Shown here in pieces: positions 8,866 through 16,263 of a stretch of 33,872 nucleotides of DNA. Position 1 is the stretch's first letter. Every line of letters begins with the position of its first letter. Source of the stretch: an uncultured Clostridia bacterium (GTDB lineage Bacteria > Bacillota > Clostridia > Oscillospirales > Ruminococcaceae); assembly GCA_947631445.1 (NCBI GenBank), contig CANRLN010000019.1, positions 1-33,872 of the forward strand, read 5' to 3'. Below the pieces are notes generated by a model that saw nothing but the letters and a program-made list of their open reading frames with translations, was not told the origin of the DNA and did not search any database. The translations under genes were made by a program, and so were the position numbers.

Positions 8866-9795
8866 TTATATATAATATTCTTTTATTTTGTCTTGCAATT
8901 GTTTAACAATTTTTTCTGCTTTGTCAAGATTACGCTTATTAACTATATGGATTTTGAAATTCATGGTGTTTTTATATTGCAAGAAAAAATATTCATCTTT
9001 AATGCCTGTGTTTAAAATATCTCTATAGTAAGCGATAAAACAGTTGTGTGGAATTTGAATTACAACACGGTCGCTAAGAAAATCCGCTGTCATAACGCCG
9101 ACAAAACCAATAGAGGGGCTGTTAATAGGGCATTGATAGCTGTTAGCGGGGCAGGATATACACGGCAGGAAATCACTTTTGGCATTTTTATTAGCCTCAT
9201 ATTCTTCAACAATAGGCATATGTAAACCCAAACAGTGTATAACTCGTCCGCCGTGTTTAGAGGTCAAAAACTTAAAAAGATAATCAAAATTGCTGTTTGT
9301 AAAACATTCATAGTTTTCATATGATGAAAAAATATCTTGAAGTGTTAGCGTTTCCTCAAAGTTTTCAGAACCATAATGTATTTTAATTTTATGTGCATAT
9401 AGGGTTCTATTTTTTTCTTCTTTCGTAACACGTTCATATTCAATTCTATTCACCTGTGATAAATACACATCATAATTTTTATGCTTTACATTTATTGTTG
9501 CTTTGTTATCGCCATATTTTATATTGATGTTTTCTAATTTAATACTGTCTTGGTTGTATTTTTTACTAAGGAACGGCAGAGCAATCAAATACAAAACTAA
9601 TAGTACAGCAGAAACTATAATTAATGGAGGTAATATTTCACTAAACATAAAAGCGATAAATGGAAATGATAACATGATAGTATTTATAATCTCAAAAAAA
9701 CTAACTTTTGGTTCAGTCTTAAGGTCTTGACTATCCAAATTAAGTTGTTCAAGTTCTGTTTTTTGGTTATCATTATTATTTTTTTTATTTCCCAT
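8866..9795 (-). CDS. Unrecognised two-TM membrane protein B, paralogue of the upstream gene
   Basis: I do not recognise this 309-residue protein. An N-terminal hydrophilic stretch rich in Asn, Lys and Glu (1-31) is followed by two adjacent membrane segments (about 34-52 and 56-76). A soluble domain of alternating short strands makes up the rest. A Cys cluster CISC...C lies at 212-222. Residues 231-260 align without gaps to 202-231 of the preceding gene (shared G, A, F, VV, Q, C, Y, I; 9 of 30 identical), and a SYENYECFTNS...LF stretch also matches, so the two are diverged paralogues. The start has AGGTGG 4 bases upstream. The gene sits between argB and argD on the same strand; its function is unknown. 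Confidence 0.8.
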   Translation of the reverse strand: MGNKKNNNDNQKTELEQLNLDSQDLKTEPKVSFFEIINTIMLSFPFIAFMFSEILPPLIIVSAVLLVLYLIALPFLSKKYNQDSIKLENINIKYGDNKATINVKHKNYDVYLSQVNRIEYERVTKEEKNRTLYAHKIKIHYGSENFEETLTLQDIFSSYENYECFTNSNFDYLFKFLTSKHGGRVIHCLGLHMPIVEEYEANKNAKSDFLPCISCPANSYQCPINSPSIGFVGVMTADFLSDRVVIQIPHNCFIAYYRDILNTGIKDEYFFLQYKNTMNFKIHIVNKRNLDKAEKIVKQLQDKIKEYYI

Positions 9796-9824
9796 TCTAC
9801 CACCTGCTTTGGAGTTTATAATGT

Positions 9825-9896
9825 TTAAATCTCTGTAAGGCTGTTTAGCTGATTGGCAAATAGTTCTGCATTGTTTATATTAAATTCCTCAGGGTA
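9825..9896 (-). other. Out-of-frame C-terminal tail of membrane protein A
   Basis: The minus-strand frame ending at the TAA of 9825-9827 encodes 23 residues that begin YPEEFNINNAE and end LTEI. They correspond in position and helical character to the end of the paralogous protein (NKRNLDKAEKIVKQL). Including them, the distance to the next start at 9795 shrinks from 79 to 29 bases, a normal operon spacing. Confidence 0.65.
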
Positions 9897-10672
9897 ATTA
9901 TAAACTCATAAGACCTGCCGTTTTTGAGCATAATTTTTAGAAAAATCTTTTTGTTATCCTCAAAACATTTGCAATTGTCTATGCTATCATAGGGCAGAAC
10001 AATGCAAAATTGTGTATATTGCAAAACCACCTTTGTGTCATAAAAGTTTGCATTTAAAAGTCCCTTGACCGAAAATGATTGATAGGTTTCAGCACAATTA
10101 AACTTTTTAGCATATATAACAATGTTTTCATACAAGCCATTTGAATTTTGAAACAAAAACGGTTCTCTGTCTGCATTCCCGACACTTTCAATACAAAGTT
10201 CATCAACAAGGTTGTTAAATAGCATTGAATATTCAGAAGTTCTAAAATTATTAAGTTTACAATATTGAGCGTATGGAGAATGTAATTCTATAGTTTTATT
10301 GTTTTGATAAATTTCAAATATTTGACATTCTTTATTAGAGTCTTCATCAGAAATAGTTTTTTTGTAATGTTGTAAAACAAATGGTTCGTCTTTGTAAATT
10401 GTAATTTCATTAGTGCCATTTGATATAGTAACAAATTTTTCTTCATATTTTGCAATAATCTGTTCTTTTTTGGGTCTAAATATAAAAGCAAGCAGAATCG
10501 CCAAAAATGCCAAAATACCCGATTGCAAGAAAAAATCAGAAACTAAGATTACAGCAATAGAAATTGCAAGCAATATTTCATATTTATTTTCTTTTGGCAC
10601 TAAAGGCACAGTACTTCTTATAATTTCGGTATTTAATGTTTTTAAATTTGGGGGTGGTGGGAAATTTTTCAT
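9875..10672 (-). CDS. Unrecognised two-TM membrane protein A, apparently frameshifted near its end
   Basis: This 265-residue protein is not recognised. After a proline-containing N-terminus (FPPPPN) it has two hydrophobic segments (about 32-49 and 52-65), then a basic turn (RPKKE) and a strand-rich soluble domain. Its architecture and several blocks match the following gene, for example GLLNANF..KVVLQ..FCIVLPYDSI. The frame stops at 9875, but the -1 frame from 9896 continues for 23 codons (YPEEFNINNAELFANQLNSL and three more) and aligns with the paralogue's C-terminal helix. The final residues LRNLI are therefore probably an artefact of a one-base loss. It may be a mutated gene or a sequence error. 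It lies 47 bases after argB. Confidence 0.75.
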   Translation of the reverse strand: MKNFPPPPNLKTLNTEIIRSTVPLVPKENKYEILLAISIAVILVSDFFLQSGILAFLAILLAFIFRPKKEQIIAKYEEKFVTISNGTNEITIYKDEPFVLQHYKKTISDEDSNKECQIFEIYQNNKTIELHSPYAQYCKLNNFRTSEYSMLFNNLVDELCIESVGNADREPFLFQNSNGLYENIVIYAKKFNCAETYQSFSVKGLLNANFYDTKVVLQYTQFCIVLPYDSIDNCKCFEDNKKIFLKIMLKNGRSYEFIITLRNLI

Positions 10673-10719
10673 AATTTTTTAATCCTCTATACAATTAAAC
10701 AATGACATATGGGGGATAG

Positions 10720-11577
10720 CTAAACAAATTGTGTTCCAACACCTTCATTGGAAAGGAGTTCAATCAAAATAGAATGTGGCACACGACCATCAATAATGCT
10801 GGTGCGTTTTACTCCACGTCTTACCGCTTCAACACAACAATCAATCTTTGGTATCATTCCGCCACTAATAATTCCTTGATTTTTAAGATGCGGAACATCG
10901 CTTACATTTACCTTTGAAATAAGTGTTTTTTCGTCATCTTTGTTTTCAAGAAGTCCCACAATATCGGTCATAAGAATTAAATTTTCTGCACGCAAACAAG
11001 AGGCAATTCTTGCGGCTGCTGTGTCGGCATTAATATTATAGGTTCTTCCGTCCTCGCCAACACCAATTGTTGAAATAATTGGCACATAACCATTGTTAAG
11101 AGCGTCAATAATAGGTTTGGTCTGAACCTTTTTAATTTCGCCCACAAATCCAAGGTCAACATCATTTTGCTTTTTCTCGGCTAAAATCATCTGTCCGTCA
11201 ATTCCGCAAAGACCCAGTGCTTTTCCGCCATGGAGTTGAAGTGCGGCAACAAGTTCCTTGTTTACCTTGCCTGCAAGCACCATTTGAACAACCTCAATAG
11301 TTTCCTCATCTGTATAGCGAAGTCCGCCAATAAATTTACTTTCAATGTTAAGTTTTCCAAGCATAGCATTAATTTCTGGACCACCGCCGTGAACCAAAAC
11401 TACACGGATACCAACCATATTAAGCAGAACAATATCGCTCATTACTGCCTCTTTAAGTTCGGCATTTGTCATAGCGTTTCCGCCATATTTAATTACAACC
11501 ACTTTATCATGATATTTTTGAATATAAGGCAGAGCGTCAATTAAGATTTGACTTCTTATTTTATTAGTTATTTCCAT
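10720..11577 (-). CDS. argB: Acetylglutamate kinase
   Basis: ArgB phosphorylates N-acetylglutamate. The 285-residue protein has the amino acid kinase fold markers VIKYGGNAM, LVHGGGPEIN, and a C-terminal IIDGRVPHSILIE...GVGTQ. A roughly 28-residue N-terminal extension with ALPYIQKY, together with the H...E...GxGT ending, is typical of hexameric arginine-inhibited enzymes. That fits a cyclic pathway using ArgJ, although no argJ is present here. The ribosome binding site upstream of ATG 11577 is weak (AGAAAG), unlike its neighbours. It follows argC after 78 bases. Confidence 0.96.
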   Translation of the reverse strand: MEITNKIRSQILIDALPYIQKYHDKVVVIKYGGNAMTNAELKEAVMSDIVLLNMVGIRVVLVHGGGPEINAMLGKLNIESKFIGGLRYTDEETIEVVQMVLAGKVNKELVAALQLHGGKALGLCGIDGQMILAEKKQNDVDLGFVGEIKKVQTKPIIDALNNGYVPIISTIGVGEDGRTYNINADTAAARIASCLRAENLILMTDIVGLLENKDDEKTLISKVNVSDVPHLKNQGIISGGMIPKIDCCVEAVRRGVKRTSIIDGRVPHSILIELLSNEGVGTQFV

Positions 11578-11649
11578 TTGTAACCATTCTTTCTAAGTTT
11601 AAATTATAATTTTTTTATTAACAATAGGTGAGTGCAAGACCCATTATCC

Positions 11650-11664
11650 TTGTTATTATAACAA
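11650..11664. repeat. Inverted repeat at the argC stop
   Basis: TTGTTAT and ATAACAA flank a single central base, giving a near-perfect palindrome that overlaps the end of argC. It could be an operator or a small RNA hairpin in the argC-argB gap. There is no T run, so it is not a standard terminator. Confidence 0.35.
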
Positions 11665-12597
11665 TCCTGTTGTTTCGTCAATGCCCATCATAATATTAAG
11701 ATTTTGCACCGCTGCACCACTTGCTCCCTTGCCCAAATTGTCAAGGCGGGAGGAAACAATAATATTTTCATCATTGCCATAAACAAGAACTTCAAGGGTG
11801 TTTGTTCCCTCAAGGGTGTTAGCATCAATAAATCCGCCCAAATTTTCAATCTCATTAGCGTTTAAAACCTTTATAAATTTACTGTTTTCGTAATGTTTTG
11901 TGAGAACCTCTCTGACCTCATCAACGCTTGTTTTTTTGCCAAGCAGGCGATTGATTATTGGCACGGTTACAACCATTCCTGCATAATAATCATTAATAAT
12001 TGGATTAAAAGCAGGGGTGTATTCAAGACCACAATATTTTTTCATTTCGGGCAGATGCTTGTGTGCTTGTGTGAGTGCATACTGTCGAGGGCTTTCAAAA
12101 CCGTGAGGTTTTTCTGCTCCCTCATATACGGCAATTGCTCCTTTTCCTGCTCCGGAATATCCTGAAACGGCATGGGCAGAAAATGGATAATCTTTAGTCA
12201 AAATTCCTGCTTGAACAAGCGGAGAAACGGCACAGATAAAACCAGTAGCATAACAACCGGGGTTGGCAACACGGTTTGCACCTGCAATCTTTTCAATCTG
12301 ACCCTTACAAAGTTCGGGAAGTCCATACACCCAATTTTCATTTACTCTATGTGCGGTTGATGCGTCAATAATTCTTGTGTTTGTGCCTTCCGCAAGAGTG
12401 ACCGCCTCAATAGAAGCCTTGTCGGGCAGGCAAAGAATGGTAAAATCTGAATCCGCAATAAACTGTTTTCTTGTGTCGTTGTCATGGCGTTTTTCGTCAG
12501 GGATTTTTAAAAGTTCTATATCCTCACGCTTGCTTAAGCGGGAAACAATCTGAAGTCCAGTTGTTCCTGCTTGTCCATCTATATATACTTTTGTCAT
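11656..12597 (-). CDS. argC: N-acetyl-gamma-glutamyl-phosphate reductase, short (type 2) form
   Basis: ArgC reduces N-acetylglutamyl phosphate to the semialdehyde with NADPH. At 313 residues, starting VYIDGQAGTTG, with NPGCYATG carrying the catalytic Cys and SGYSGAGKG downstream, it matches the shorter type 2 subfamily rather than the 345-residue type 1 enzyme of Bacillus. Type assignment is from length and N-terminal motif, by memory of the family. It starts 15 bases after the argH stop, so the two are tightly linked. The stop region contains a perfect 15-base inverted repeat (11650-11664). Confidence 0.93.
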   Translation of the reverse strand: MTKVYIDGQAGTTGLQIVSRLSKREDIELLKIPDEKRHDNDTRKQFIADSDFTILCLPDKASIEAVTLAEGTNTRIIDASTAHRVNENWVYGLPELCKGQIEKIAGANRVANPGCYATGFICAVSPLVQAGILTKDYPFSAHAVSGYSGAGKGAIAVYEGAEKPHGFESPRQYALTQAHKHLPEMKKYCGLEYTPAFNPIINDYYAGMVVTVPIINRLLGKKTSVDEVREVLTKHYENSKFIKVLNANEIENLGGFIDANTLEGTNTLEVLVYGNDENIIVSSRLDNLGKGASGAAVQNLNIMMGIDETTGLL

Positions 12598-12612
12598 TTT
12601 AGTTCACTTCCA

Positions 12613-14010
12613 TTAAAATAATTTATACTTATCAAGTTTGTTTTGTGTATATTCAATCTGCTTTTTAACTGCCTCTGGAGCAGGTCCACCTTGAGAATTT
12701 CTCTGCATAACGCAGGTTTCAAGGTTGATTGCTTCGTAAACATCATTGTTAAAAAGGTTTGTCATTTTTTCATATTCCTCAAGTGGAAGATTTTCAAGGT
12801 CGGTGTTCTTTTCAATACACTGAGCAACAAGAGTTCCAGTAATTTTATAAGCATCACGGAATGACATACCTTTTTTAACAAGATAGTCTGCACAGTCGGT
12901 TGCATTGATAAAGCCCTTTGCCGCTGCCGAACGCATATTTTCAGGGATAACCTTCATGGTTTCAAGCATTGGAATAAATGTGATAAGGCAAAGTTTAGCG
13001 GTATCCACAGCGTCAAAAACAGCCTCTTTATCCTCCTGCATATCTTTATTGTAAGCAAGCGACAAACCTTTCATCATGGTGAGCAGGGTATTCAAATCGC
13101 CATAAACTCTTGCGGTTTTGCCACGGATAAGTTCGGTAATATCGGGGTTTTTCTTTTGTGGCATTATTGACGAACCTGTGCAATAAGCATCATCAAGTTC
13201 AATAAATTTAAATTCCCAAGAACACCAAAGTACTATTTCTTCGGAAAATCTTGAAAGGTGCATCATAAGGGTAGAAACGGCGGTAAGAAAATCAATACAG
13301 AAATCACGGTCGGAAACGCCGTCAAGAGAATTTTGACAAACTTCGTCAAATCCAAGCATATCTGCCACAAATTCACGGTCGATAGGATATGTAGTTCCTG
13401 CCAATGCACAACTTCCAAGTGGCATACAATTGGTTCTTCTGTAAGCATCTTTAAATCTATCCAAATCTCTTAAAAGCATTTGGGCATAAGCCATAAGATG
13501 ATGAGCAAGTGTAATCGGTTGGGCTCTTTGCAGGTGGGTATATCCTGGCATTACGGTGGTTAAATTATCCTTTGCAAGCTTAATTATAACCTCAAGCAGT
13601 TGTTTAACAAGTTCCACGATATTTTTAATTTCATCACGCATATACATTCTAATATCAAGAGCCACCTGGTCGTTACGGCTTCTGGAAGTGTGAAGTCGTT
13701 TTCCGGTGTCGCCAAGACGCCCAGTAAGATTAGCTTCTACAAACATATGAATGTCTTCTGCGTCTGGGTCGAAAAGCAGTTTGCCGTCCGAAATATCCTG
13801 AGAAATTTCCTTAAGACCTGCTATAATTTTTTCGCTTTCGCCCTGTTCAATAATTCCCTGTTTGCCGAGCATGGTTGCATGGGCGATTGAACCCTCTATA
13901 TCCTGTTTGTACATACGGCAGTCAAAAGAGATTGACGAGTTAAAGTCATTTACCCTTTCGTCCGCTTGTTTGGAAAATCTTCCTGCCCACATTTTTTGTT
14001 TGTTGCCCAT
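12613..14010 (-). CDS. argH: Argininosuccinate lyase
   Basis: ArgH splits argininosuccinate into arginine and fumarate, the last step of the pathway. The 465-residue protein begins MWAGRFSKQ after six residues and carries the SRSRNDQVALD block, PGYTHLQRAQPITLAHH, and the superfamily signature GSSIMPQKKNPD. GGAGGT lies 8 bases before the ATG. It is separated from the upstream pentapeptide gene by 69 bases that contain a terminator-like hairpin, and is followed by argC after 15 bases. Confidence 0.97.
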   Translation of the reverse strand: MGNKQKMWAGRFSKQADERVNDFNSSISFDCRMYKQDIEGSIAHATMLGKQGIIEQGESEKIIAGLKEISQDISDGKLLFDPDAEDIHMFVEANLTGRLGDTGKRLHTSRSRNDQVALDIRMYMRDEIKNIVELVKQLLEVIIKLAKDNLTTVMPGYTHLQRAQPITLAHHLMAYAQMLLRDLDRFKDAYRRTNCMPLGSCALAGTTYPIDREFVADMLGFDEVCQNSLDGVSDRDFCIDFLTAVSTLMMHLSRFSEEIVLWCSWEFKFIELDDAYCTGSSIMPQKKNPDITELIRGKTARVYGDLNTLLTMMKGLSLAYNKDMQEDKEAVFDAVDTAKLCLITFIPMLETMKVIPENMRSAAAKGFINATDCADYLVKKGMSFRDAYKITGTLVAQCIEKNTDLENLPLEEYEKMTNLFNNDVYEAINLETCVMQRNSQGGPAPEAVKKQIEYTQNKLDKYKLF

Positions 14011-14030
14011 ATAGTACCTCCATTTTATTT

Positions 14031-14070
14031 AAAAAACATAAAGCAGGCTAACGGTTTGTTACCCTGCTTT
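14031..14070 (-). terminator. Terminator-like hairpin between the pentapeptide gene and argH
   Basis: On the minus strand AAAGCAGG (14063-14070) pairs with CCTGCTTT (14040-14047). An inner TAAC/GTTA extension follows beyond a G-G mismatch, and a run of six T follows (14031-14036). It looks like an intrinsic terminator or attenuator inside an otherwise continuous arginine gene block and would lower argHCB expression relative to argG. Confidence 0.65.
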
Positions 14071-14079
14071 TTGGTTGAA

Positions 14080-14532
14080 TTAAGATTTTTTTTCTGCAAG
14101 TTCAGCTTGTTCTATAAGTTTCTGAACGTCATAGCCGTTAATTTTCAATCCGTCGATTTTGCAGTCGCTTATTTCAACGTTTGACAAATCACAGTGAATA
14201 AACTGAGAATTTTTCAAATCGGGGTTTTTAAATTCAATATTGTTCATAATCGAGCAACCAAATCTTGCCCTTGAAAGATTGACCCCCAAAAATTTTGTGT
14301 CCACAAGATACATATCCTCAAATGTGCAGTCCTTACAGGTTACGTCATTAAAAGTTGCACCGTCCATATTGACGTTGTTAAAATTGCTGTTTGCAAGATT
14401 TACATTTGAAAAGCTTGTATCTGACAGATTGGCGTCCTCAAAAGAGGAGTTTGGCAAAGAATCATAGGTTATTTCAACCTTTTTTTCAATTCCTCCGACA
14501 ATGCCCTCTCCGTTTTTCTTTGTTTCGTTCAT
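14080..14532 (-). CDS. Pentapeptide-repeat protein in the arginine block
   Basis: The 150-residue protein consists mostly of A(N/D)LxX-type five-residue repeats (about residues 30-130), for example SFEDANLSDTSF and NLANSNF, which fold as a right-handed quadrilateral helix. There is no signal peptide or membrane segment, so it is probably cytoplasmic. The ATG at 14532 is preferred over an in-frame GTG at 14541 because AGGAG is 10 bases from the ATG but only about 1 base from the GTG. It lies 36 bases after argG and before argH. Some family members protect gyrase or act as scaffolds; nothing here identifies the role. Confidence 0.88.
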   Translation of the reverse strand: MNETKKNGEGIVGGIEKKVEITYDSLPNSSFEDANLSDTSFSNVNLANSNFNNVNMDGATFNDVTCKDCTFEDMYLVDTKFLGVNLSRARFGCSIMNNIEFKNPDLKNSQFIHCDLSNVEISDCKIDGLKINGYDVQKLIEQAELAEKKS

Positions 14533-14568
14533 ATACGGCACACTCCTTTCTGCAAAAGGAACAAGAAT

Positions 14569-15798
14569 TTACTTGTTTCTCTTTTGTTCAAGTTTAGCCT
14601 TGACCTTGATAGGAAGACCAAACAAATTAATAAATCCAGCAGAATCAGCCTGATTGTATACATTGTCCTCATCAAAGGTTGCAACTTCCTCATCATAAAG
14701 AGTGTAAGGAGATGTAACGCCTGCATTGATAATATTGCCCTTATAAAGCTTAAGCTTAACGTCACCTGTAACAGTTTTTTGAGTTTCGGTTACGAAAGCA
14801 GAAAGAGCCTCTCTAAGCGGTGTGTACCACTGACCATTATAAACAATATCAGCAAACTTGATTGCAAGATACTGTTTTGTTCTTGCAGTTTCCTTATCAA
14901 TAGTAATAGTTTCAAGAACTTCGTGTGCATGATAGAGGATAGCTCCGCCGGGGGTTTCATAAACGCCTCTGGACTTCATGCCAACAAGACGGTTTTCAAC
15001 GAGGTCAGCAAGACCAATGCCGTTTTCTCCACCAAGCTTGTTAAGCTTTTCAACAATTGCAACCCCGTCCATTTCTTCGCCGTCAATAGCGGTTGGAATA
15101 CCCTTTTCAAAATGAATTGTAACATAGGTCGGCTTGTCAGGAGCCTGAATAGGAGAAACACCCATTTCAAGGAAGCCTTCCTTTTCGTACTGAGGTTCGT
15201 TTGCAGGGTCTTCAAGGTCAAGACCTTCATGGGAAAGATGCCAAAGGTTCTTGTCCTTTGAGTAGTTGGTTTCTCTGTTAATCTTAAGAGGGATATTGTG
15301 TGCTTCAGCATATTCAATTTCCTGTTCTCTTGATTTCAAATCCCAAACTCTCCAAGGAGCGATAATCTTCATATCAGGAGCAAAAGCCTTGATAGCAAGT
15401 TCAAATCTCACCTGGTCGTTACCTTTACCTGTGCAACCGTGGCAGATAGCGTCAGCACCCTCTTTAAGAGCGATTTTAGCGATTTCCTTAGCGATGATAG
15501 GACGAGCAAAGGAAGTGCCAAGCATATATCTGTTTTCATAGATAGCACCAGCCTGAACGGTTGGGAAAACATAGTCATTTACAAAATCCTTTTTAAGGTC
15601 AAGTACATAAAGTTTGGAAGCACCTGTTTTTTTAGCCTTTTCTTCAAGACCGTCAAGTTCTGTTCCTTGTCCTACGTCACCAGAAACAGCGATTACTTCG
15701 CAGTTGTTATAGTTTTCCTTAAGCCATGGGATAATAATAGAAGTGTCAAGACCGCCAGAATAAGCAAGAACTACCTTTTTAATGTCGTTGTTAGCCAT
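14569..15798 (-). CDS. argG: Argininosuccinate synthase
   Basis: ArgG joins citrulline and aspartate using ATP. The 409-residue protein shows the PP-loop AYSGGLDTS at the N-terminus, GDVGQG, the [17 protein letters not shown] block, and [18 protein letters not shown] near residue 280. GGAGG lies 9 bases before the ATG at 15798. It is the first gene of the arginine block, behind a near-consensus promoter flanked by ArgR-like inverted repeats, which suggests repression by arginine. Confidence 0.97.
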   Translation of the reverse strand: MANNDIKKVVLAYSGGLDTSIIIPWLKENYNNCEVIAVSGDVGQGTELDGLEEKAKKTGASKLYVLDLKKDFVNDYVFPTVQAGAIYENRYMLGTSFARPIIAKEIAKIALKEGADAICHGCTGKGNDQVRFELAIKAFAPDMKIIAPWRVWDLKSREQEIEYAEAHNIPLKINRETNYSKDKNLWHLSHEGLDLEDPANEPQYEKEGFLEMGVSPIQAPDKPTYVTIHFEKGIPTAIDGEEMDGVAIVEKLNKLGGENGIGLADLVENRLVGMKSRGVYETPGGAILYHAHEVLETITIDKETARTKQYLAIKFADIVYNGQWYTPLREALSAFVTETQKTVTGDVKLKLYKGNIINAGVTSPYTLYDEEVATFDEDNVYNQADSAGFINLFGLPIKVKAKLEQKRNK

Positions 15799-15818
15799 AG
15801 TAAAAATCCTCCGTTTTG

Positions 15819-15849
15819 CATGATGAATAAAAATAAAATATTCATCATG
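15819..15849. promoter_or_regulatory. Candidate ArgR operator 1 in the argG leader
   Basis: Perfect 10-base arms CATGATGAAT (15819-15828) and ATTCATCATG (15840-15849) flank 11 AT bases. Each arm contains the TGAAT/ATTCA half-site of ARG boxes, with TGAATAAAAAT close to the known consensus. The repeat lies between the predicted transcription start and the argG ribosome binding site, where a bound repressor would block elongation. It could also form an RNA hairpin. Confidence 0.65.
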
Positions 15850-15883
15850 TTATTCTTTTAAAAATTAATTTATTATAATACTA

Positions 15884-15911
15884 ATTATACACCTTTTTCT
15901 TGAAAAGTCAA
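15884..15911 (-). promoter_or_regulatory. Promoter of argG
   Basis: On the minus strand TTGACT (15906-15911) and TATAAT (15884-15889) are 16 bases apart. Transcription would start near 15877 and give a leader of about 78 bases. Confidence 0.85.
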
Positions 15912-15982
15912 GAGATTTTTGCATAATTTACAATTTATTAATTATTTTATTAGTTGTTTGGCAAAAATCAGCATGAATAATC

Positions 15983-16010
15983 ATGTGAATATTATTAAAA
16001 ATATTCACAT
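15983..16010. promoter_or_regulatory. Candidate ArgR operator 2 upstream of the argG promoter
   Basis: Arms ATGTGAATATT (15983-15993) and AATATTCACAT (16000-16010) form a perfect 11-base inverted repeat around six bases. Another TGAAT half-site lies just before (GCATGAATAATCATG, 15971-15985). The TGAAT/ATTCA cores match those of operator 1, about 160 bases away on the other side of the promoter. Confidence 0.6.
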
Positions 16011-16124
16011 CTTTTAAAATCATACTACAATAATATAATTATATCACATTTTTTCCAAAAAGTCAAGCTGAAAATTTTATAAATTCACAGAAATTAATTT
16101 TTATAAAAAATATTTTTTGTCTAT

Positions 16125-16153
16125 GTATTTCTCCGCTGTGGGTGGAGAAATAC
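16125..16153. repeat. Perfect 10-bp hairpin of unknown role
   Basis: GTATTTCTCC (16125-16134) and GGAGAAATAC (16144-16153) surround a nine-base GC-rich loop in an otherwise very AT-rich spacer. No gene ends here, so it is not an obvious terminator. The rest of the 15799-16263 spacer holds the argG promoter and operators and the promoter at 16212-16240, and nothing else I can identify. Confidence 0.5.
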
Positions 16154-16211
16154 AAGAATTATTTTATAATTTTAGTAAAATTAAAGGCGAATTTTAAACA
16201 AAAATTTTTTA

Positions 16212-16240
16212 TTGACTTTTTCAGTTTTTTGTGCTATAAT
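16212..16240 (+). promoter_or_regulatory. Promoter of the dockerin-VanY peptidase gene
   Basis: TTGACT (16212-16217) and TATAAT (16235-16240) are 17 bases apart, with an extended -10 TGC directly before TATAAT. The leader is short, about 17 bases to the ATG, with AAGGAG as ribosome binding site. Confidence 0.85.
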
Positions 16241-16263
16241 AAAATAAAAAGGAGCGATGCAAA

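Noticed and set aside
9875-9900. Programmed -1 frameshifting in membrane protein A
   Set aside because: No X XXY YYZ slippery heptamer or downstream structure is visible at the frame junction; a simple indel is the better explanation.
14584-15261. A 225-codon open frame antisense to argG
   Set aside because: It is a shadow of argG with no ribosome binding site and implausible composition.
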